64,000 nucleotides of DNA from Stenotrophomonas sp. BIGb0135 (GCF_024810105.1 NZ_JANUDX010000005.1:186001-250000), one strand, 5' to 3'. Counted from the stretch's first letter, positions 1 through 9,261 are shown. Notes: generated by a model not told the origin, from the letters alone. Made by a program: numbers and translations.

Positions 1-480
1 CTTGATCAGCGCGAACCAGAACTCCATTTCGCCGAACAGCTTGACCGTCACCAGGTTCAGGCTGAGCAGCAGGATCACGCACAGCAGCGCCGGTATCCAG
101 GGCGCCAGGTCGGGAAACCAGAACTGCGCGTAGGCGGCGATGGCGATCACATCGGCGATCGCGGTGATGATCCAGCAGAACCAGTAGGTCCATCCACAGA
201 AGAACCCGGCCCAGGGGCCCAGCAGGTCGGTGGAGAAGTCGATGAAGGACTTGTACGCCAGGTTGGACAGCAGCAGCTCGCCCATCGCGCGCATCACGAA
301 GAACAGCATCGCGCCGATGATCAGGTAGACCAGGATGATCGACGGGCCGGCCAGGCTGATGGTCTTGCCCGATCCCATGAACAGCCCGGTGCCGATGGCC
401 CCGCCAATGGCGATCAGCTGCAGGTGGCGGTTGGAGAGGCTGCGCCGGAGGTGGTCGGGGGGAACGGTCGGATCGGACAT
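1..480 (-). CDS. cycA: D-serine/D-alanine/glycine:H+ symporter (APC family), 5' part only
   Basis: The visible part is the first 160 residues; the 3' end lies outside the window. The reading frame shows the APC-superfamily signature of amino-acid permeases: the short motif GGAIGTGLFMGSGKTISLAG in TM1, then FFVMRAMGELLLSNLAYKSF and GPWAGFFCGWTYWFCW. These closely match the CycA type, an inner-membrane proton symporter for D-alanine, D-serine and glycine. About four membrane segments are visible. The ATG at 480 is the natural start because it directly precedes a charged cytosolic N-terminus. The gene is divergent from the EAL protein at 697. Substrate assignment is by family resemblance; AnsP, AroP or ProY-type specificity cannot be excluded. 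Confidence 0.85.
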   Translation of the reverse strand, partial: MSDPTVPPDHLRRSLSNRHLQLIAIGGAIGTGLFMGSGKTISLAGPSIILVYLIIGAMLFFVMRAMGELLLSNLAYKSFIDFSTDLLGPWAGFFCGWTYWFCWIITAIADVIAIAAYAQFWFPDLAPWIPALLCVILLLSLNLVTVKLFGEMEFWFALIK

Positions 481-696
481 GGATGCGGGCCAGCAGGGCG
501 ATGGCTAGGAACATAGAAGAGCGCCGCCGGTTTGACCACTGCCGCGTGCAGGCGGCGTCGGCTTTGCCCCGGCGCCCGGCACCGGCCGGCCCGGCCGGAC
601 CTGCCCGGGCGGACGCGTGCGGGGTATTCCGATTCCCATCGCCGCCCGCAAATGGTGATATAGCGCACCGGGGGCATCGATCAGCCGCCGCCGGCC

Positions 697-2340
697 ATGG
701 CGTTCGACGTCCCCCACCCTCCCGGCATCGAGGTCTGCTTGAACCGCCCCAGGATCATCGCCGCCACCGTGCTGTTCGCCCTGCTCGGCGCGCTCGTGCC
801 GATCGCCTCGGTGGCCTATGCCACCTGGAGCCGGGCCACCGATGCCGAGCACGACCGCCTGCAGGTCACCGCCGAACGCACCCTGCTGCGCGCCCACCGC
901 GCGTACGAGACCGGGCTGGTGGCGCTGCGCCGGCTCAACCAGAGCACCCTGCCACCGTGTTCGCCCGAGCACCTGCAGCTCATGCGCAGCCTGACCCTGG
1001 GCACCCGCTCGGCCGAGCAGATCGGCTACTTCGAGGACGGGCGGCTGCGCTGCACCTCGTGGGGGATGATGGACAACCACGTGCCCGAGCCGACCCCGGA
1101 CCACATCACCGCCGATGGCGCCGGCATCACCCTGGACGTGCACCCGATCGCCGGCGATGGCACCGCCCTGATTGCGGTCAAGCTGGACCGGTACGACATC
1201 CTGATGGATCCCGAACGCTTCGTGGATGTCATCACCGACCCGAACGTCCGCCTGGCCGTTGCCAGCCCGGACGGGCGCCTGATCGCCCAGCAGGCCATCC
1301 TCGACCAGCAGCTTCTGCAGCGCCTGCTGCGCGAACCGCACAGCGGCATGGACGGCCACACCCTGTACGCCACCGCCCAGGACCAGGAGTGGCTGGCCAT
1401 CGCCACCGCGCCGCGTACCGACCTGATCGCCAGCTTCCGCCAGCAGTTCCGCCAGTTCATCCCGCTGGGCGTGCTGGGCGCGCTGGCGGCGGTGGGCGGA
1501 GTGGTCTGGCTGTCGCGCCGACGGTTGTCGCTGCCGGCCGAGCTGGCCACCGCGGTGCGCCGGCGCGAGTTCTTCATGCACTACCAACCCATCATCGAGC
1601 TGGACACCGGCATCTGCATCGGCGCCGAGTCGCTGGTGCGCTGGGCACGCCCCGATGGCACCCAGGTGCGCCCGGACCTGTTCATCCCCCTGGCCGAAGA
1701 ACACGGCCTGATCGACGCGCTCACCGACCAGGTGATCGAGCGGGTGATCGAGGACATGCGCGATCTGCTGGTCCAGGACCGCAGCGTGCACATCGCCATC
1801 AACCTGTCCGCCAGCGATGTCAGCAGCGGGCGGGCGCTGAAGGTGCTCACGCGCCAGTTGGCCGGCACCGACATCCATCCCCAGCAGATCTGGCTGGAAG
1901 CCACCGAGCGGGGCTTCATCGATGTGCAGCGCGCGCGCAACACCCTGGCGGTCGCGCGCCGCGCCGGGCACTGCGTGGCCATCGATGACTTCGGCGTGGG
2001 CTATTCCAGCCTGCAGTATCTGCAGCAGTTGCCGCTGGACGCGCTGAAGATCGACAAGTCCTTCATCGATGCCATCGGCACCGACAGCGCCACCAGCCCG
2101 GTCACCTCGCACATCATCGACATGGCCAAGACGCTGGGCCTGTCCATCGTCGCCGAAGGCATCGAAACCCCGGCCCAGCTTGCCTACCTGCAGGCGCGCC
2201 AGGTCGACTTCGGCCAAGGCTGGCTGTTCTCCCGGCCCTTGCCACCGGACGCCTTCATCGCCTTCCACCACCAGCGCCTGCAGCAATACGGCAAGGCGCC
2301 GGAAAACATGCAGAACCCCAACAACGCCGTCGAGGACTGA
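697..2340 (+). CDS. CSS-motif/EAL cyclic-di-GMP phosphodiesterase
   Basis: Inner-membrane phosphodiesterase predicted to hydrolyse c-di-GMP to pGpG. A transmembrane segment lies near residues 20-42, a periplasmic CSS-type sensor near 45-250 (cysteines at 88 and 119), a second membrane segment near 254-273 and the EAL domain from about 285. Catalytic motifs are present: ESL in place of EAL at 311-313, NLSASD, LEATERG, IDDFGVGYSSL, LKIDKSF and AEGIE. In the CSS family (PdeB/YjcC-like), disulfide formation in the periplasmic loop controls activity; that is family knowledge. The ATG at 697 is used; a TTG at 739 directly before the first membrane segment is an alternative. No GGDEF domain is present. 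Confidence 0.9.
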   Translation: MAFDVPHPPGIEVCLNRPRIIAATVLFALLGALVPIASVAYATWSRATDAEHDRLQVTAERTLLRAHRAYETGLVALRRLNQSTLPPCSPEHLQLMRSLTLGTRSAEQIGYFEDGRLRCTSWGMMDNHVPEPTPDHITADGAGITLDVHPIAGDGTALIAVKLDRYDILMDPERFVDVITDPNVRLAVASPDGRLIAQQAILDQQLLQRLLREPHSGMDGHTLYATAQDQEWLAIATAPRTDLIASFRQQFRQFIPLGVLGALAAVGGVVWLSRRRLSLPAELATAVRRREFFMHYQPIIELDTGICIGAESLVRWARPDGTQVRPDLFIPLAEEHGLIDALTDQVIERVIEDMRDLLVQDRSVHIAINLSASDVSSGRALKVLTRQLAGTDIHPQQIWLEATERGFIDVQRARNTLAVARRAGHCVAIDDFGVGYSSLQYLQQLPLDALKIDKSFIDAIGTDSATSPVTSHIIDMAKTLGLSIVAEGIETPAQLAYLQARQVDFGQGWLFSRPLPPDAFIAFHHQRLQQYGKAPENMQNPNNAVED

Positions 2341-2352
2341 GCGCGCGCGCCT

Positions 2353-3324
2353 TCATTCGTCGGCGATGCCCGCCAACGCCAATACCCAGCGTGGCACCTT
2401 GGGTTCGCCGGCATAGAAACTGCGCGGCTTGCCCTCGGCCATCGCCCAGCGGTGGATCCAGCTGATGCCGCCGGCGCCGTTGTAGCCATCGGCGTGCGCG
2501 TAGACCGGGTCCTGCAGCGCCTGTTCGAGGGCGATGAACGTATAGCCGCGGCGCCGGGTGGCCGCGATCAGCTCGCCGATGCTGTCGGCGTTCAACGCAT
2601 TGGCGTGCATCAGCCATACCTGGGCCGGCAAGCGCCCGAACAGCTGCCGCGACTGATCCTCGTAGTAGTCGAGCTTGTTGAGCATGTAGGGCACGTAGCC
2701 ACGCCGCAGCTGCCGCAGGCGCGCCTCGCGCAGCGCCGGATCGGTCTCGGTATCGCGCACGTGGTCGTAGGCGAACGCCCAGATCCATTCGCTGTTGTCC
2801 ACCGTCACCGGCGCGATCCGGTAACCGTGCTGGTCCAGGAAGGCCGCCAGCGCGGCGCGTTGCTGTGGCGTGCGCCCCGCGCGCAGGTAAGGATGGCGGA
2901 ACCAGCGCGGCGCCTGGCCGCGCTCGGCCAACAACGGGCGCAGGGTCTTCTCCCCGTCGAGGATGTCCTGCTCGTAGGCCTCCAGCCCGATCGCGTGCAG
3001 GTCGACATGGCCACGCGTGTGGTTGCCCAGTTCCAACCCGGCATCGCGCCAGTCGCGCAGCATCTGCACGCGTGCCGGCTGCACCTGGCCGCCCTGCTCC
3101 AGTTTGACCTCGTTGACGAAGCCCACCACCGGCACCTGCGCGGCGGTCAGCGCGGCCAGCAGTTGCGCATAGCGCTGCGCCAGTTCCGGGTCGTTGCGCT
3201 CATCCAGCCGCTGCCAGGGCAGATCGTCGATGGTCAGCGCGATGCGCTGGTCCGGCGCTGCCTGCACCACGCCGGCCACGGCCAGCATGCCCATTCCCAT
3301 CCATCGCAACACGGTACGGCGCAC
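2353..3324 (-). CDS. Secreted polysaccharide deacetylase family protein (NodB fold)
   Basis: The protein of about 323 residues has the NodB-type metal-dependent deacetylase signatures: LTIDDLPW near the N-terminus (the first catalytic Asp pair), GNHTRGHVDLH (the H-x3-H metal ligands), then FRHPYLRAG. These enzymes remove acetyl groups from polysaccharides or peptidoglycan outside the cytoplasm. I chose the GTG at 3324 because GGAG lies 6 nt upstream and it yields a signal peptide (VRRTVLRW followed by MGMGMLAVAGVVQA). An ATG at 3300 is an alternative, and longer N-terminal readings lack a signal peptide. It converges on the EAL gene with a 12-nt gap. The substrate is unknown. Confidence 0.8.
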   Translation of the reverse strand: MRRTVLRWMGMGMLAVAGVVQAAPDQRIALTIDDLPWQRLDERNDPELAQRYAQLLAALTAAQVPVVGFVNEVKLEQGGQVQPARVQMLRDWRDAGLELGNHTRGHVDLHAIGLEAYEQDILDGEKTLRPLLAERGQAPRWFRHPYLRAGRTPQQRAALAAFLDQHGYRIAPVTVDNSEWIWAFAYDHVRDTETDPALREARLRQLRRGYVPYMLNKLDYYEDQSRQLFGRLPAQVWLMHANALNADSIGELIAATRRRGYTFIALEQALQDPVYAHADGYNGAGGISWIHRWAMAEGKPRSFYAGEPKVPRWVLALAGIADE

Positions 3325-3430
3325 GCCAGACTCCAACCCCTCATCCAGATCCCAGCATAGCGCCCCATCCCGACCCGTTGTTTTCAACGCAAGGCGATAG
3401 CGCCGGGCCATGCCCGGCGGCCGTTCCCTG

Positions 3431-4648
3431 TCAGTGCACGGCGGGCGCCCAGGCACGCGGCCGCCGCACCACCACCATCAGCGTCATCACCAGCAACACC
3501 AGCAGCACGCCCGGCAGCCAGCGTTCGCCCAGGGTTTCCAGCATCACCCCGCCCACCACGCCACCGATGGCGATGGCCAGGTTCCAGCCGGTCACCACGA
3601 ACGACTGCGCGATGTCGCCCGCCGCCCCGGCGCGGCGTGCCACGGCGGTCTGGAACTGGGTCGCCACGCCACCAAAGGCCACGCCCCACAGCACCGTGCC
3701 CAGCACCAGCACCCACGGCGAGCTCGGCCACAGCGCGAACGCCGTGGCCGCCAGGGCGAAGGCCACCGTACTGGCGATCACCAGCACGCGCAGCCAGCGG
3801 TCCACCCAGATCCCGGTGATCCAGATGCCCAGCAGCGCGGCCACGCCGAACACCAGCAGCAGGCGGTCCAGCCACGGCGCGGCACCGGCCAGCGCGGCGA
3901 ACGGTTCGATGTAGGTGTACAGCACGTTGTGCGCCAGGACGTACAGGAACATCGTCAGCAGCGCCGCGCGCATGCCCGGCAGCCGCCACACATCCCCCAG
4001 CCGCTGCCGCGCCCCCGCGCCCGGTGCCGACAACGCCGGCAATGCCAACCGCGCCCACAGCAGCAGGCCCACGCTGAGCAGCGACATCAACCCGAATGCC
4101 CAGCGCCAGCCGATGGTCTGGCCCAGCAACGTGCCGGCCGGGATGCCCAACGACAACGCCAGCGGCGTGCCCACCATCGCCACCGCGATGGCGCGGCCCT
4201 GCAGCCGCGGCACCACCATGCGGCTGGCATAGCCGGCCACCAGCGACCACAGCAGGCCCGCGCTGATCCCGGCGATGAAGCGCGCCACCAGCATCACCGC
4301 GTAGTGGTGGGTGAAGGCGGTGAGGGTGTTGACCACCACGAAGCCGGCGATCGAGGCCATCAGCAGCGGGCGACGCGGCAGGCGCTGGGTCAGCGCGGTC
4401 ATCGGCAGGGCCGCCACCAGAGAGCCGATCGCATAGATGGTCACCAACTGGCCCACCAGCGCGCGGCTCACGCCCAGGTCGGCGCTCATCGGCGACAGCA
4501 GGCCGGCCGGCAACGCCTCGGTCAGGATGGTCACAAAGCCCGCGCAGGCCAGGGCCAGCAATCCCGCCAGCGGCAGGCGCGCGGACGCGGCCGACTCGAC
4601 CGCCAGTGCGGCGGTGCCAGCGTCTCCATGCATGCCTGCGCCACTCAT
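3431..4648 (-). CDS. MFS efflux transporter (DHA1 family)
   Basis: 405 residues with about 12 hydrophobic segments and a short cytosolic N-terminus rich in Ala and Ser. The segment FVTILTEALPAGLLSPMSAD is typical of DHA1 drug or sugar exporters of the AraJ/YdhP type, and RGRAIAVAMVGTPLA matches the TM5 motif of antiporters. It acts in the inner membrane, probably exporting a small molecule in exchange for protons. The ATG at 4648 overlaps the stop of the upstream serine hydrolase (ATGA), so the two are probably translationally coupled and co-regulated by the divergent LysR gene. The substrate cannot be read from sequence. Confidence 0.85.
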   Translation of the reverse strand: MSGAGMHGDAGTAALAVESAASARLPLAGLLALACAGFVTILTEALPAGLLSPMSADLGVSRALVGQLVTIYAIGSLVAALPMTALTQRLPRRPLLMASIAGFVVVNTLTAFTHHYAVMLVARFIAGISAGLLWSLVAGYASRMVVPRLQGRAIAVAMVGTPLALSLGIPAGTLLGQTIGWRWAFGLMSLLSVGLLLWARLALPALSAPGAGARQRLGDVWRLPGMRAALLTMFLYVLAHNVLYTYIEPFAALAGAAPWLDRLLLVFGVAALLGIWITGIWVDRWLRVLVIASTVAFALAATAFALWPSSPWVLVLGTVLWGVAFGGVATQFQTAVARRAGAAGDIAQSFVVTGWNLAIAIGGVVGGVMLETLGERWLPGVLLVLLVMTLMVVVRRPRAWAPAVH

Positions 4649-5838
4649 GCCGACACCTCCAGCGCGGCGTACACCGCATCGCGCAATTGCTCGACGAACG
4701 CGCCGTGCATGCCTTCGTACAAGGTATTGGTGAGGGCCACCACGCTCAGCCCACGCGCCGGGTCCACGAACCAGCTGTGCCCGTACGCGCCGCCCCAGCG
4801 CCAGCTGCCGGGCGCCTGCGGCGTGGCCGTCGGACCGGCGGCGTCCAGTACCGCAAAGCCCAGTCCGAAGCCCCAGCCCGGCGCATCCGGCGGTCCCTGC
4901 TCGCCCACCTGCGCGCGCGCCATCGCCGCCACGGCCGTCGCCGGCAACCAATCGCGGCGCGACTCCCCACGCAACGCCTCGAGCAGGCGCATGACGTCGT
5001 CGGCCGTGCCGACCATGCCGCCGCCCGCCGAGGCGAACGCCGCCGGATCGCTTGCACGGGCCAGGCTGTAACGGATGCCGGCGCTGCCCTCGAACGGCGC
5101 CACCACCTCGCCCTCGGCCAGCCGGTGCGGCTGCGGCGTGTCGGTGACATAAGGCGTGACCAACCGCGCCGGGCTGTCGGTATGGAAGCCGGTGTCCTGC
5201 ATCCCCAGCGGCAGGCTCACCTGCTCGCGCACCACCTGCGCCAGCGGCACGCCGGTGGCCGCCTCCAGCAGCGCGCCAGCCACGTCCACGCCCAGCGAGT
5301 ACCGCCACGCCGTACCCGGCGCGAACAGCAGCGGCACCCGTGCGATCCGCTGCAGGTTCTCGCGCAGGCTGACCGGGCTGTCATCCATGCCGTCGCTGAC
5401 GCCCGCCCGTGCATGCGGGCCGTCGGCGTCGGCATCCAGGAAGCGGTAGCCCAGCCCCGCGCTGTGACTGAGCAGATGGCGCAGGGTGATGTCCGGGCGG
5501 CCGCCGTCGGCCAGCGCCGGGCGGAAGTCGGGCAGCCAGTCGGTGATCGGCGCATCCAGCGACAGCAGGCCCTGCGCCACCAACCGCATCGCCGCGGCGG
5601 TCACGATCGGCTTGCTGACCGAGGCCAGCCGGAACAGCGCATCGCGCGGCATTGACCGCTGCCGCTCGCGATCGGCCCAACCGCTGGCGCTGGCGTGGAC
5701 GAGCTGGCCGTGCCGGCGCACCAGCACCACCGCGCCCACGATCTGGTGGCGGGCATGGGCGGCAGACAGCACGGCATCGACCGGCGCCAGGCGCGGATCG
5801 GCAGCGGCAACGGCAGGGAGGTCCAGGACGGAGGACAT
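4645..5838 (-). CDS. Serine hydrolase, class C beta-lactamase/EstB-like esterase family
   Basis: 397 residues without a clear signal peptide, so probably cytoplasmic. The nucleophile motif SVSK is at about residues 73-76, followed by a tyrosine motif (WRYSLGVDV). Near the C-terminus GAYGHSWFVDP sits where the KTG/HTG box is expected and resembles the EstB/lovastatin-esterase branch. Such enzymes hydrolyse esters, lactones or amides; true beta-lactamase activity is unlikely without secretion. It overlaps the MFS gene by ATGA and is divergent from a LysR regulator, so a three-gene unit in which an exporter and an esterase act on the same compound is a reasonable inference. Confidence 0.85.
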   Translation of the reverse strand: MSSVLDLPAVAAADPRLAPVDAVLSAAHARHQIVGAVVLVRRHGQLVHASASGWADRERQRSMPRDALFRLASVSKPIVTAAAMRLVAQGLLSLDAPITDWLPDFRPALADGGRPDITLRHLLSHSAGLGYRFLDADADGPHARAGVSDGMDDSPVSLRENLQRIARVPLLFAPGTAWRYSLGVDVAGALLEAATGVPLAQVVREQVSLPLGMQDTGFHTDSPARLVTPYVTDTPQPHRLAEGEVVAPFEGSAGIRYSLARASDPAAFASAGGGMVGTADDVMRLLEALRGESRRDWLPATAVAAMARAQVGEQGPPDAPGWGFGLGFAVLDAAGPTATPQAPGSWRWGGAYGHSWFVDPARGLSVVALTNTLYEGMHGAFVEQLRDAVYAALEVSA

Positions 5839-6066
5839 GGGGGACGGTCCAGCAGGAGGGGAGCGCCATCCTCGGCCTTCACTGCCCCGGCAAACACCCA
5901 GGCAGCGCTCCAGACATTCCGGACACCAGATTCCGCAATGATGGAGAACCCCATACCAGCAAGGGATCTGGCGGAGGGCCGTCCCGACGCACCACTGCGT
6001 CCCATCTCGAGGGGCGCCAGTGGCCCCAGGGCGGCTAAAGTGGCCGCTTTCCCCCTTGGTACGGCC
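5839..6066. promoter_or_regulatory. Divergent promoter region between serine hydrolase/MFS operon and lysR
   Basis: A 228-bp intergenic stretch holds both divergent start sites. A repeated ATTCCG (near 5916 and 5929, in ACATTCCGGACACCAGATTCCGC) could be part of a LysR-type binding site, but no clear T-N11-A palindrome was confirmed. The location is what makes it regulatory; the operator itself is unproven. Confidence 0.35.
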
Positions 6067-6969
6067 ATGTCCGCGCTGGAAAACCTGGGCAACCTGCAAA
6101 CCTTCGTGCACGTGGCCGACACCCGCAGCTTCGTCGAGACCGGGCGCCTGCTCGGTGTGTCCGCCTCGGCCACGGGCAAGACCGTCACCCGGCTGGAACA
6201 GGCCTTGGGCGTGCGCCTGTTCCACCGCAGCACGCGCAGCGTCACTCTCACCGCCGAGGGCGAGCGCTTCCTGCTGCGCTGCCGGCGCATCCTCGACGAG
6301 CTCGACGCCGGCCGGACCGAACTGGCCCAGCAGGCGGCCGCTCCCTGCGGCACGCTGCGGTTGAGCCTGCCGCTGGTCGGCGACCTGTCGCTGCCGATCC
6401 TGTCCGACTTCATGGCCGCCTATCCGGGCATTCGCCTGGAGCTGGATTTCGACGACCGCATGGTCGATGTGATCGAAGAGGGGTTCGACGCCGTGCTGCG
6501 GGTCGGCGAGCCCTCCGACTCGCGGCTCAGCGCACGCCGGCTCGGGGTATTCCCGCGTTATCTGGTCGCCTCGCCGGATTACCTGGCGCGGCGCGGCGTC
6601 CCGCAGACACCGTCGGACCTGCTGCAGCACGACTGCCTGCACTACCGCTTTCCCACCAGCGGCAAACTGGAACCGTGGCCGCTCCCGCGCGAACCCGGCG
6701 CGCCCGCGCTGGAGCTGCCGGTGGCGATGGTCTCCAACACCATCGAAGCGCGCCTGGCGTTCGCCCTGGCCGGGCGCGGCATCGGCTACATCCCCGAGCA
6801 CTCGGTCCGCGAGGCGTTGGCCGACGGCCGCCTGGTGCGCGTGCTGCCCGAGCAGATCCATGCCTGCGGCACCTTCCACCTGCTGTGGCCCTCGGGCCGC
6901 CACGTGCTGCCCAAGCTGCGGGTGTTCATCGATTTCGTCAGCGCCCGGCTCACCGGCGTGAGCTGCTGA
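6067..6969 (+). CDS. LysR-family transcriptional regulator
   Basis: 300 residues. The N-terminal winged helix-turn-helix (about residues 5-63) contains FVHVADTRSFVETGRLLGVS, SATGKTVTRLE and LGVRLFHRSTRSVTLTAEG, the typical LysR DNA-binding block. It is followed by a periplasmic-binding-protein-like effector domain. The closest subgroup by pattern is the CrgA/PA1399-like set that often sits divergent from oxidoreductases or exporters. It is transcribed away from the serine hydrolase/MFS pair and probably controls that operon in response to an unknown small molecule. The ATG at 6067 is the start; in-frame upstream codons would add unrelated sequence. Confidence 0.9.
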   Translation: MSALENLGNLQTFVHVADTRSFVETGRLLGVSASATGKTVTRLEQALGVRLFHRSTRSVTLTAEGERFLLRCRRILDELDAGRTELAQQAAAPCGTLRLSLPLVGDLSLPILSDFMAAYPGIRLELDFDDRMVDVIEEGFDAVLRVGEPSDSRLSARRLGVFPRYLVASPDYLARRGVPQTPSDLLQHDCLHYRFPTSGKLEPWPLPREPGAPALELPVAMVSNTIEARLAFALAGRGIGYIPEHSVREALADGRLVRVLPEQIHACGTFHLLWPSGRHVLPKLRVFIDFVSARLTGVSC

Positions 6970-7039
6970 ACAGCCGGCATTCACCGCCCGCGGCCGCGGC
7001 AAACCTATACTGGCCGCGCGACAGCCAGTCGCCTGTGTA

Positions 7040-7066
7040 ATGAGGTATGCCCGCATGCGCCATTGA
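7040..7066 (+). other. Possible leader peptide upstream of ABC-F gene
   Basis: An 8-codon reading frame (MRYARMRH, then TGA) lies 74 nt ahead of the ABC-F start. It is followed by two short hairpins: GCCGTC-GCCA-GACGGC near 7072-7087 and CCCGC-CTTC-GCGGG near 7102-7115. A plausible -10 element TATACT is at about 7008. Several ABC-F genes are controlled by ribosome-mediated attenuation through such leaders. Whether this frame is translated is unknown. Confidence 0.25.
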
Positions 7067-7140
7067 TGCCCCGCCGTCGCCAGACGGCCAGTGACCTTCC
7101 CGCCTTCGCGGGGAGCATCCACGGCATCCATGGAGGTCGC

Positions 7141-8751
7141 ATGACCGCATTCTCGCTCACGCTCGACCGCGTGACCTGCACCCTGCCCGATGGGCGGGTC
7201 CTGTTTTCCGATATCAGCACCCAGTTCGATACCACTCCGACCGGCCTGGTCGGCCGCAACGGTGTGGGCAAGAGCGTGCTCGCTGGCCTGCTCGCGGGTC
7301 AGCGCACACCCAGCAGCGGGCAGGTCCAACGCCAGGGCCGGGTCCACCTGCTGGCGCAGCACGCCGGGCCACCGGCCGGCAGCATTGCCGCCCTCGCCGG
7401 GGTCGCCCCGCTGCTGCACGCCCTGGCCCGCATCGAGGCCGGCAGCGTCGATCCGGACGATTTCGCCACGGTCGGCGAGCGCTGGGACATCCGCGACCAA
7501 CTGCAGGCGCAGTGGACGCGGCTGGGCCTGCCCGCGCTGGATCCGGTACGCCCGGCGGCCTCGCTCAGCGGTGGCCAGGCCATGCAGGTGGCGCTGGCCG
7601 GTGCCCTGTTGTCCAACGCCGATGTGCTCATCCTGGACGAGCCCAGCAACCACCTCGACAGCACCCACCGCACCCGCCTGCTCGACGCCCTGGCCGGGTG
7701 GCGCGGTGGCCTGATCGTGATCAGCCACGACCGCAGCGTGCTCGGCGCGATGCAGCGCATCGTCGAACTCTCCCCGGCCGGGCTGCGCAGCTATGGCGGC
7801 AACTACGACTTGTATGCAGGCCAGAAACAGGACGAACGCGCCGCTGCCGATGCGGTGCTTGCGCTGCGCCGGCGCGAGCGTCGCCAACTGCAGAACGATC
7901 AGCGCGAACAACGCGAGCGCATCGAGCACCGCCAGTCACGCGCGCAGCGCACGGCCCGCACCGCCAACCAGGCACCGATCCTGCTCGGTGGCATGAAGAA
8001 CCGCAGCGAGAACAGCACCGGGCGCTGGCAGGCCCGGCAGGTAGAGCGCGCTGCCAGCGTGGACGCGCGCGTGCGCGACGCTGCCGCACAGGTGGAGGAG
8101 GCGGTGGAGATCGCGCTGCTGGCGCCCACCCTGGCCGATCCCGGTCCGCAGCGCGTGGCCGAACTGGTCGACGTACGGCTGCCGTGGGTGGCGCCGCCGT
8201 GGCAGCGCATAAGCATGTCCGTGCAGCGCGGCCAGCGCATCGGCGTGCGGGGCCGCAACGGCAGCGGCAAGTCGACGCTGCTGCGGCTGCTTGCCGGGCA
8301 GCTCGGCGCCGAGGCCGGCCAGTGCACGGTGGCTGCGCGCACGGCGCTGCTCGACCAGTCGCTGTCCGCGTTGCCGGCCCAGGCCACGGCCCTGTCACTG
8401 CTGCAGGACGCGCATCCCGACGCCAGCGAGGCAACCCTGCGCACCCAACTCGCCCTGCTCGGCCTGGCGGGCGATCGCTGCCTGCGTCCGCTGTCCACCC
8501 TCAGCGGCGGCGAGCGCCTGAAGACCGCGCTGGCCGCCGTGCTGTATGCCCGCGATCCGCCGCAGTTGCTGCTGCTGGATGAGCCGGGCAACCACCTCGA
8601 CCTGCCTTCGCTGGCCGCGCTGGAGCAGATGCTCACCCGATACCCCGGCACGCTGATGATCGTGTCCCACGACCCGGCGCTGCTCGATGCGGTCGGCGTG
8701 AGCCACTACCTGGACGCGGCCGAGGCAGGCTGGGCGCTGACGGCGGTGTAG
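7141..8751 (+). CDS. ABC-F family ATPase (translation factor/antibiotic-resistance type)
   Basis: 536 residues with two ABC cassettes in one chain and no membrane segment. The first has Walker A GRNGVGKS (about 38-45), signature LSGGQ and Walker B VLILDEPSNHLD. The second has GRNGSGKS, LSGGE and LLLLDEPGNHLD. Between them lies a charged, Arg/Gln-rich linker (RRRERRQLQNDQREQRERI) that matches the P-site tRNA interaction motif region of ABC-F proteins, which act on ribosomes rather than in transport. GGAGG sits 4 nt before the ATG at 7141. It may be an Uup/YheS-like housekeeping factor or a ribosome-protection protein; sequence alone does not decide. Confidence 0.9.
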   Translation: MTAFSLTLDRVTCTLPDGRVLFSDISTQFDTTPTGLVGRNGVGKSVLAGLLAGQRTPSSGQVQRQGRVHLLAQHAGPPAGSIAALAGVAPLLHALARIEAGSVDPDDFATVGERWDIRDQLQAQWTRLGLPALDPVRPAASLSGGQAMQVALAGALLSNADVLILDEPSNHLDSTHRTRLLDALAGWRGGLIVISHDRSVLGAMQRIVELSPAGLRSYGGNYDLYAGQKQDERAAADAVLALRRRERRQLQNDQREQRERIEHRQSRAQRTARTANQAPILLGGMKNRSENSTGRWQARQVERAASVDARVRDAAAQVEEAVEIALLAPTLADPGPQRVAELVDVRLPWVAPPWQRISMSVQRGQRIGVRGRNGSGKSTLLRLLAGQLGAEAGQCTVAARTALLDQSLSALPAQATALSLLQDAHPDASEATLRTQLALLGLAGDRCLRPLSTLSGGERLKTALAAVLYARDPPQLLLLDEPGNHLDLPSLAALEQMLTRYPGTLMIVSHDPALLDAVGVSHYLDAAEAGWALTAV

Positions 8752-8773
8752 GCAGTATGTCGGCGTGGTCGGG

Positions 8774-9232
8774 TCACCCGCGCGACCACGCCGGGACGGC
8801 ATCGGGCAGCAACTGCCACAACATCGGCCCGGCCCGCATCTCCGCATCGGTCAGCAGACAGGCGCCGAACGCCGCACGCACCGTGCGCTCATCCATTTCC
8901 ACCCCGATCAGCGCCAGCGCCTGGCGGCGATCGCCCCACCACGGGTGCCACATCCGGCGCATCGCCTGGTCCGGCCGGCGTCGTCCATCTTTTTCTCCAT
9001 GCCCGGCATCGGCGCGGTCCAGCACGCTGCCGGTTGGCGTACCCAGCCCAGCTCGGTATACGGCACCCGCGGCGCCGGCAGCAGCGGGGAGGTGTCTTCC
9101 AACCCGGCCGCCACCCGCGTGCGCGCGACATGCCAGACGCCGGCCGGTGCGGTCCGGGGGCCGCGTCCACGCCGGACAGCGCGCCACCCGGTCCACGCGG
9201 TTGGCCAGCATGGCAAGGCGGGCATCGGACAC
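8774..9232 (-). pseudogene. Decayed CobW/COG0523 zinc-metallochaperone GTPase gene
   Basis: The start (SDARL, then MLANRVD) resembles a CobW N-terminus from which the P-loop segment has been deleted: intact proteins have a GxxGxGKT motif between these two pieces. The last 60 residues (MWHPWWGDRRQALALIG, then ACLLTDAEMRAGP) match the CobW C-terminal domain. Between them the homologous stretch (TELGWVRQ to MPGMEKKMDDAGR) is read in another frame. At 459 nt it is about one third of normal length. Its GTG start lies 7 nt from a Zur-box-like palindrome that it probably once shared with the divergent MerC-like gene. Confidence 0.75.
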
Positions 9233-9238
9233 GCATTT

Positions 9239-9261
9239 GAAATGTTACTATATAACATTCA
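9239..9261. promoter_or_regulatory. Zur-box-like operator
   Basis: An AT-rich palindrome with 7-bp arms AATGTTA and TAACATT around a CTATA centre, preceded by GA. It matches the gammaproteobacterial Zur consensus, which as I remember it is built on GAAATGTTATA and its complement. It lies 20 nt before the MerC-like ATG and directly ahead of the decayed CobW start, in otherwise GC-rich DNA. Both neighbours belong to families commonly repressed by zinc-loaded Zur. Confidence 0.8.

Noticed and set aside
4645..5838. Beta-lactam resistance gene
   Set aside because: The SxxK motif is shared by esterases and DD-peptidases, there is no signal peptide, and the C-terminal motif is GHSW, as in EstB-type esterases.
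4645..7929. Very long minus-strand frame of about 1,094 codons
   Set aside because: Only the part from 5838 to 4645 is a gene (serine hydrolase). The rest is antisense to the LysR and ABC-F genes and reflects high-GC bias against stop codons.
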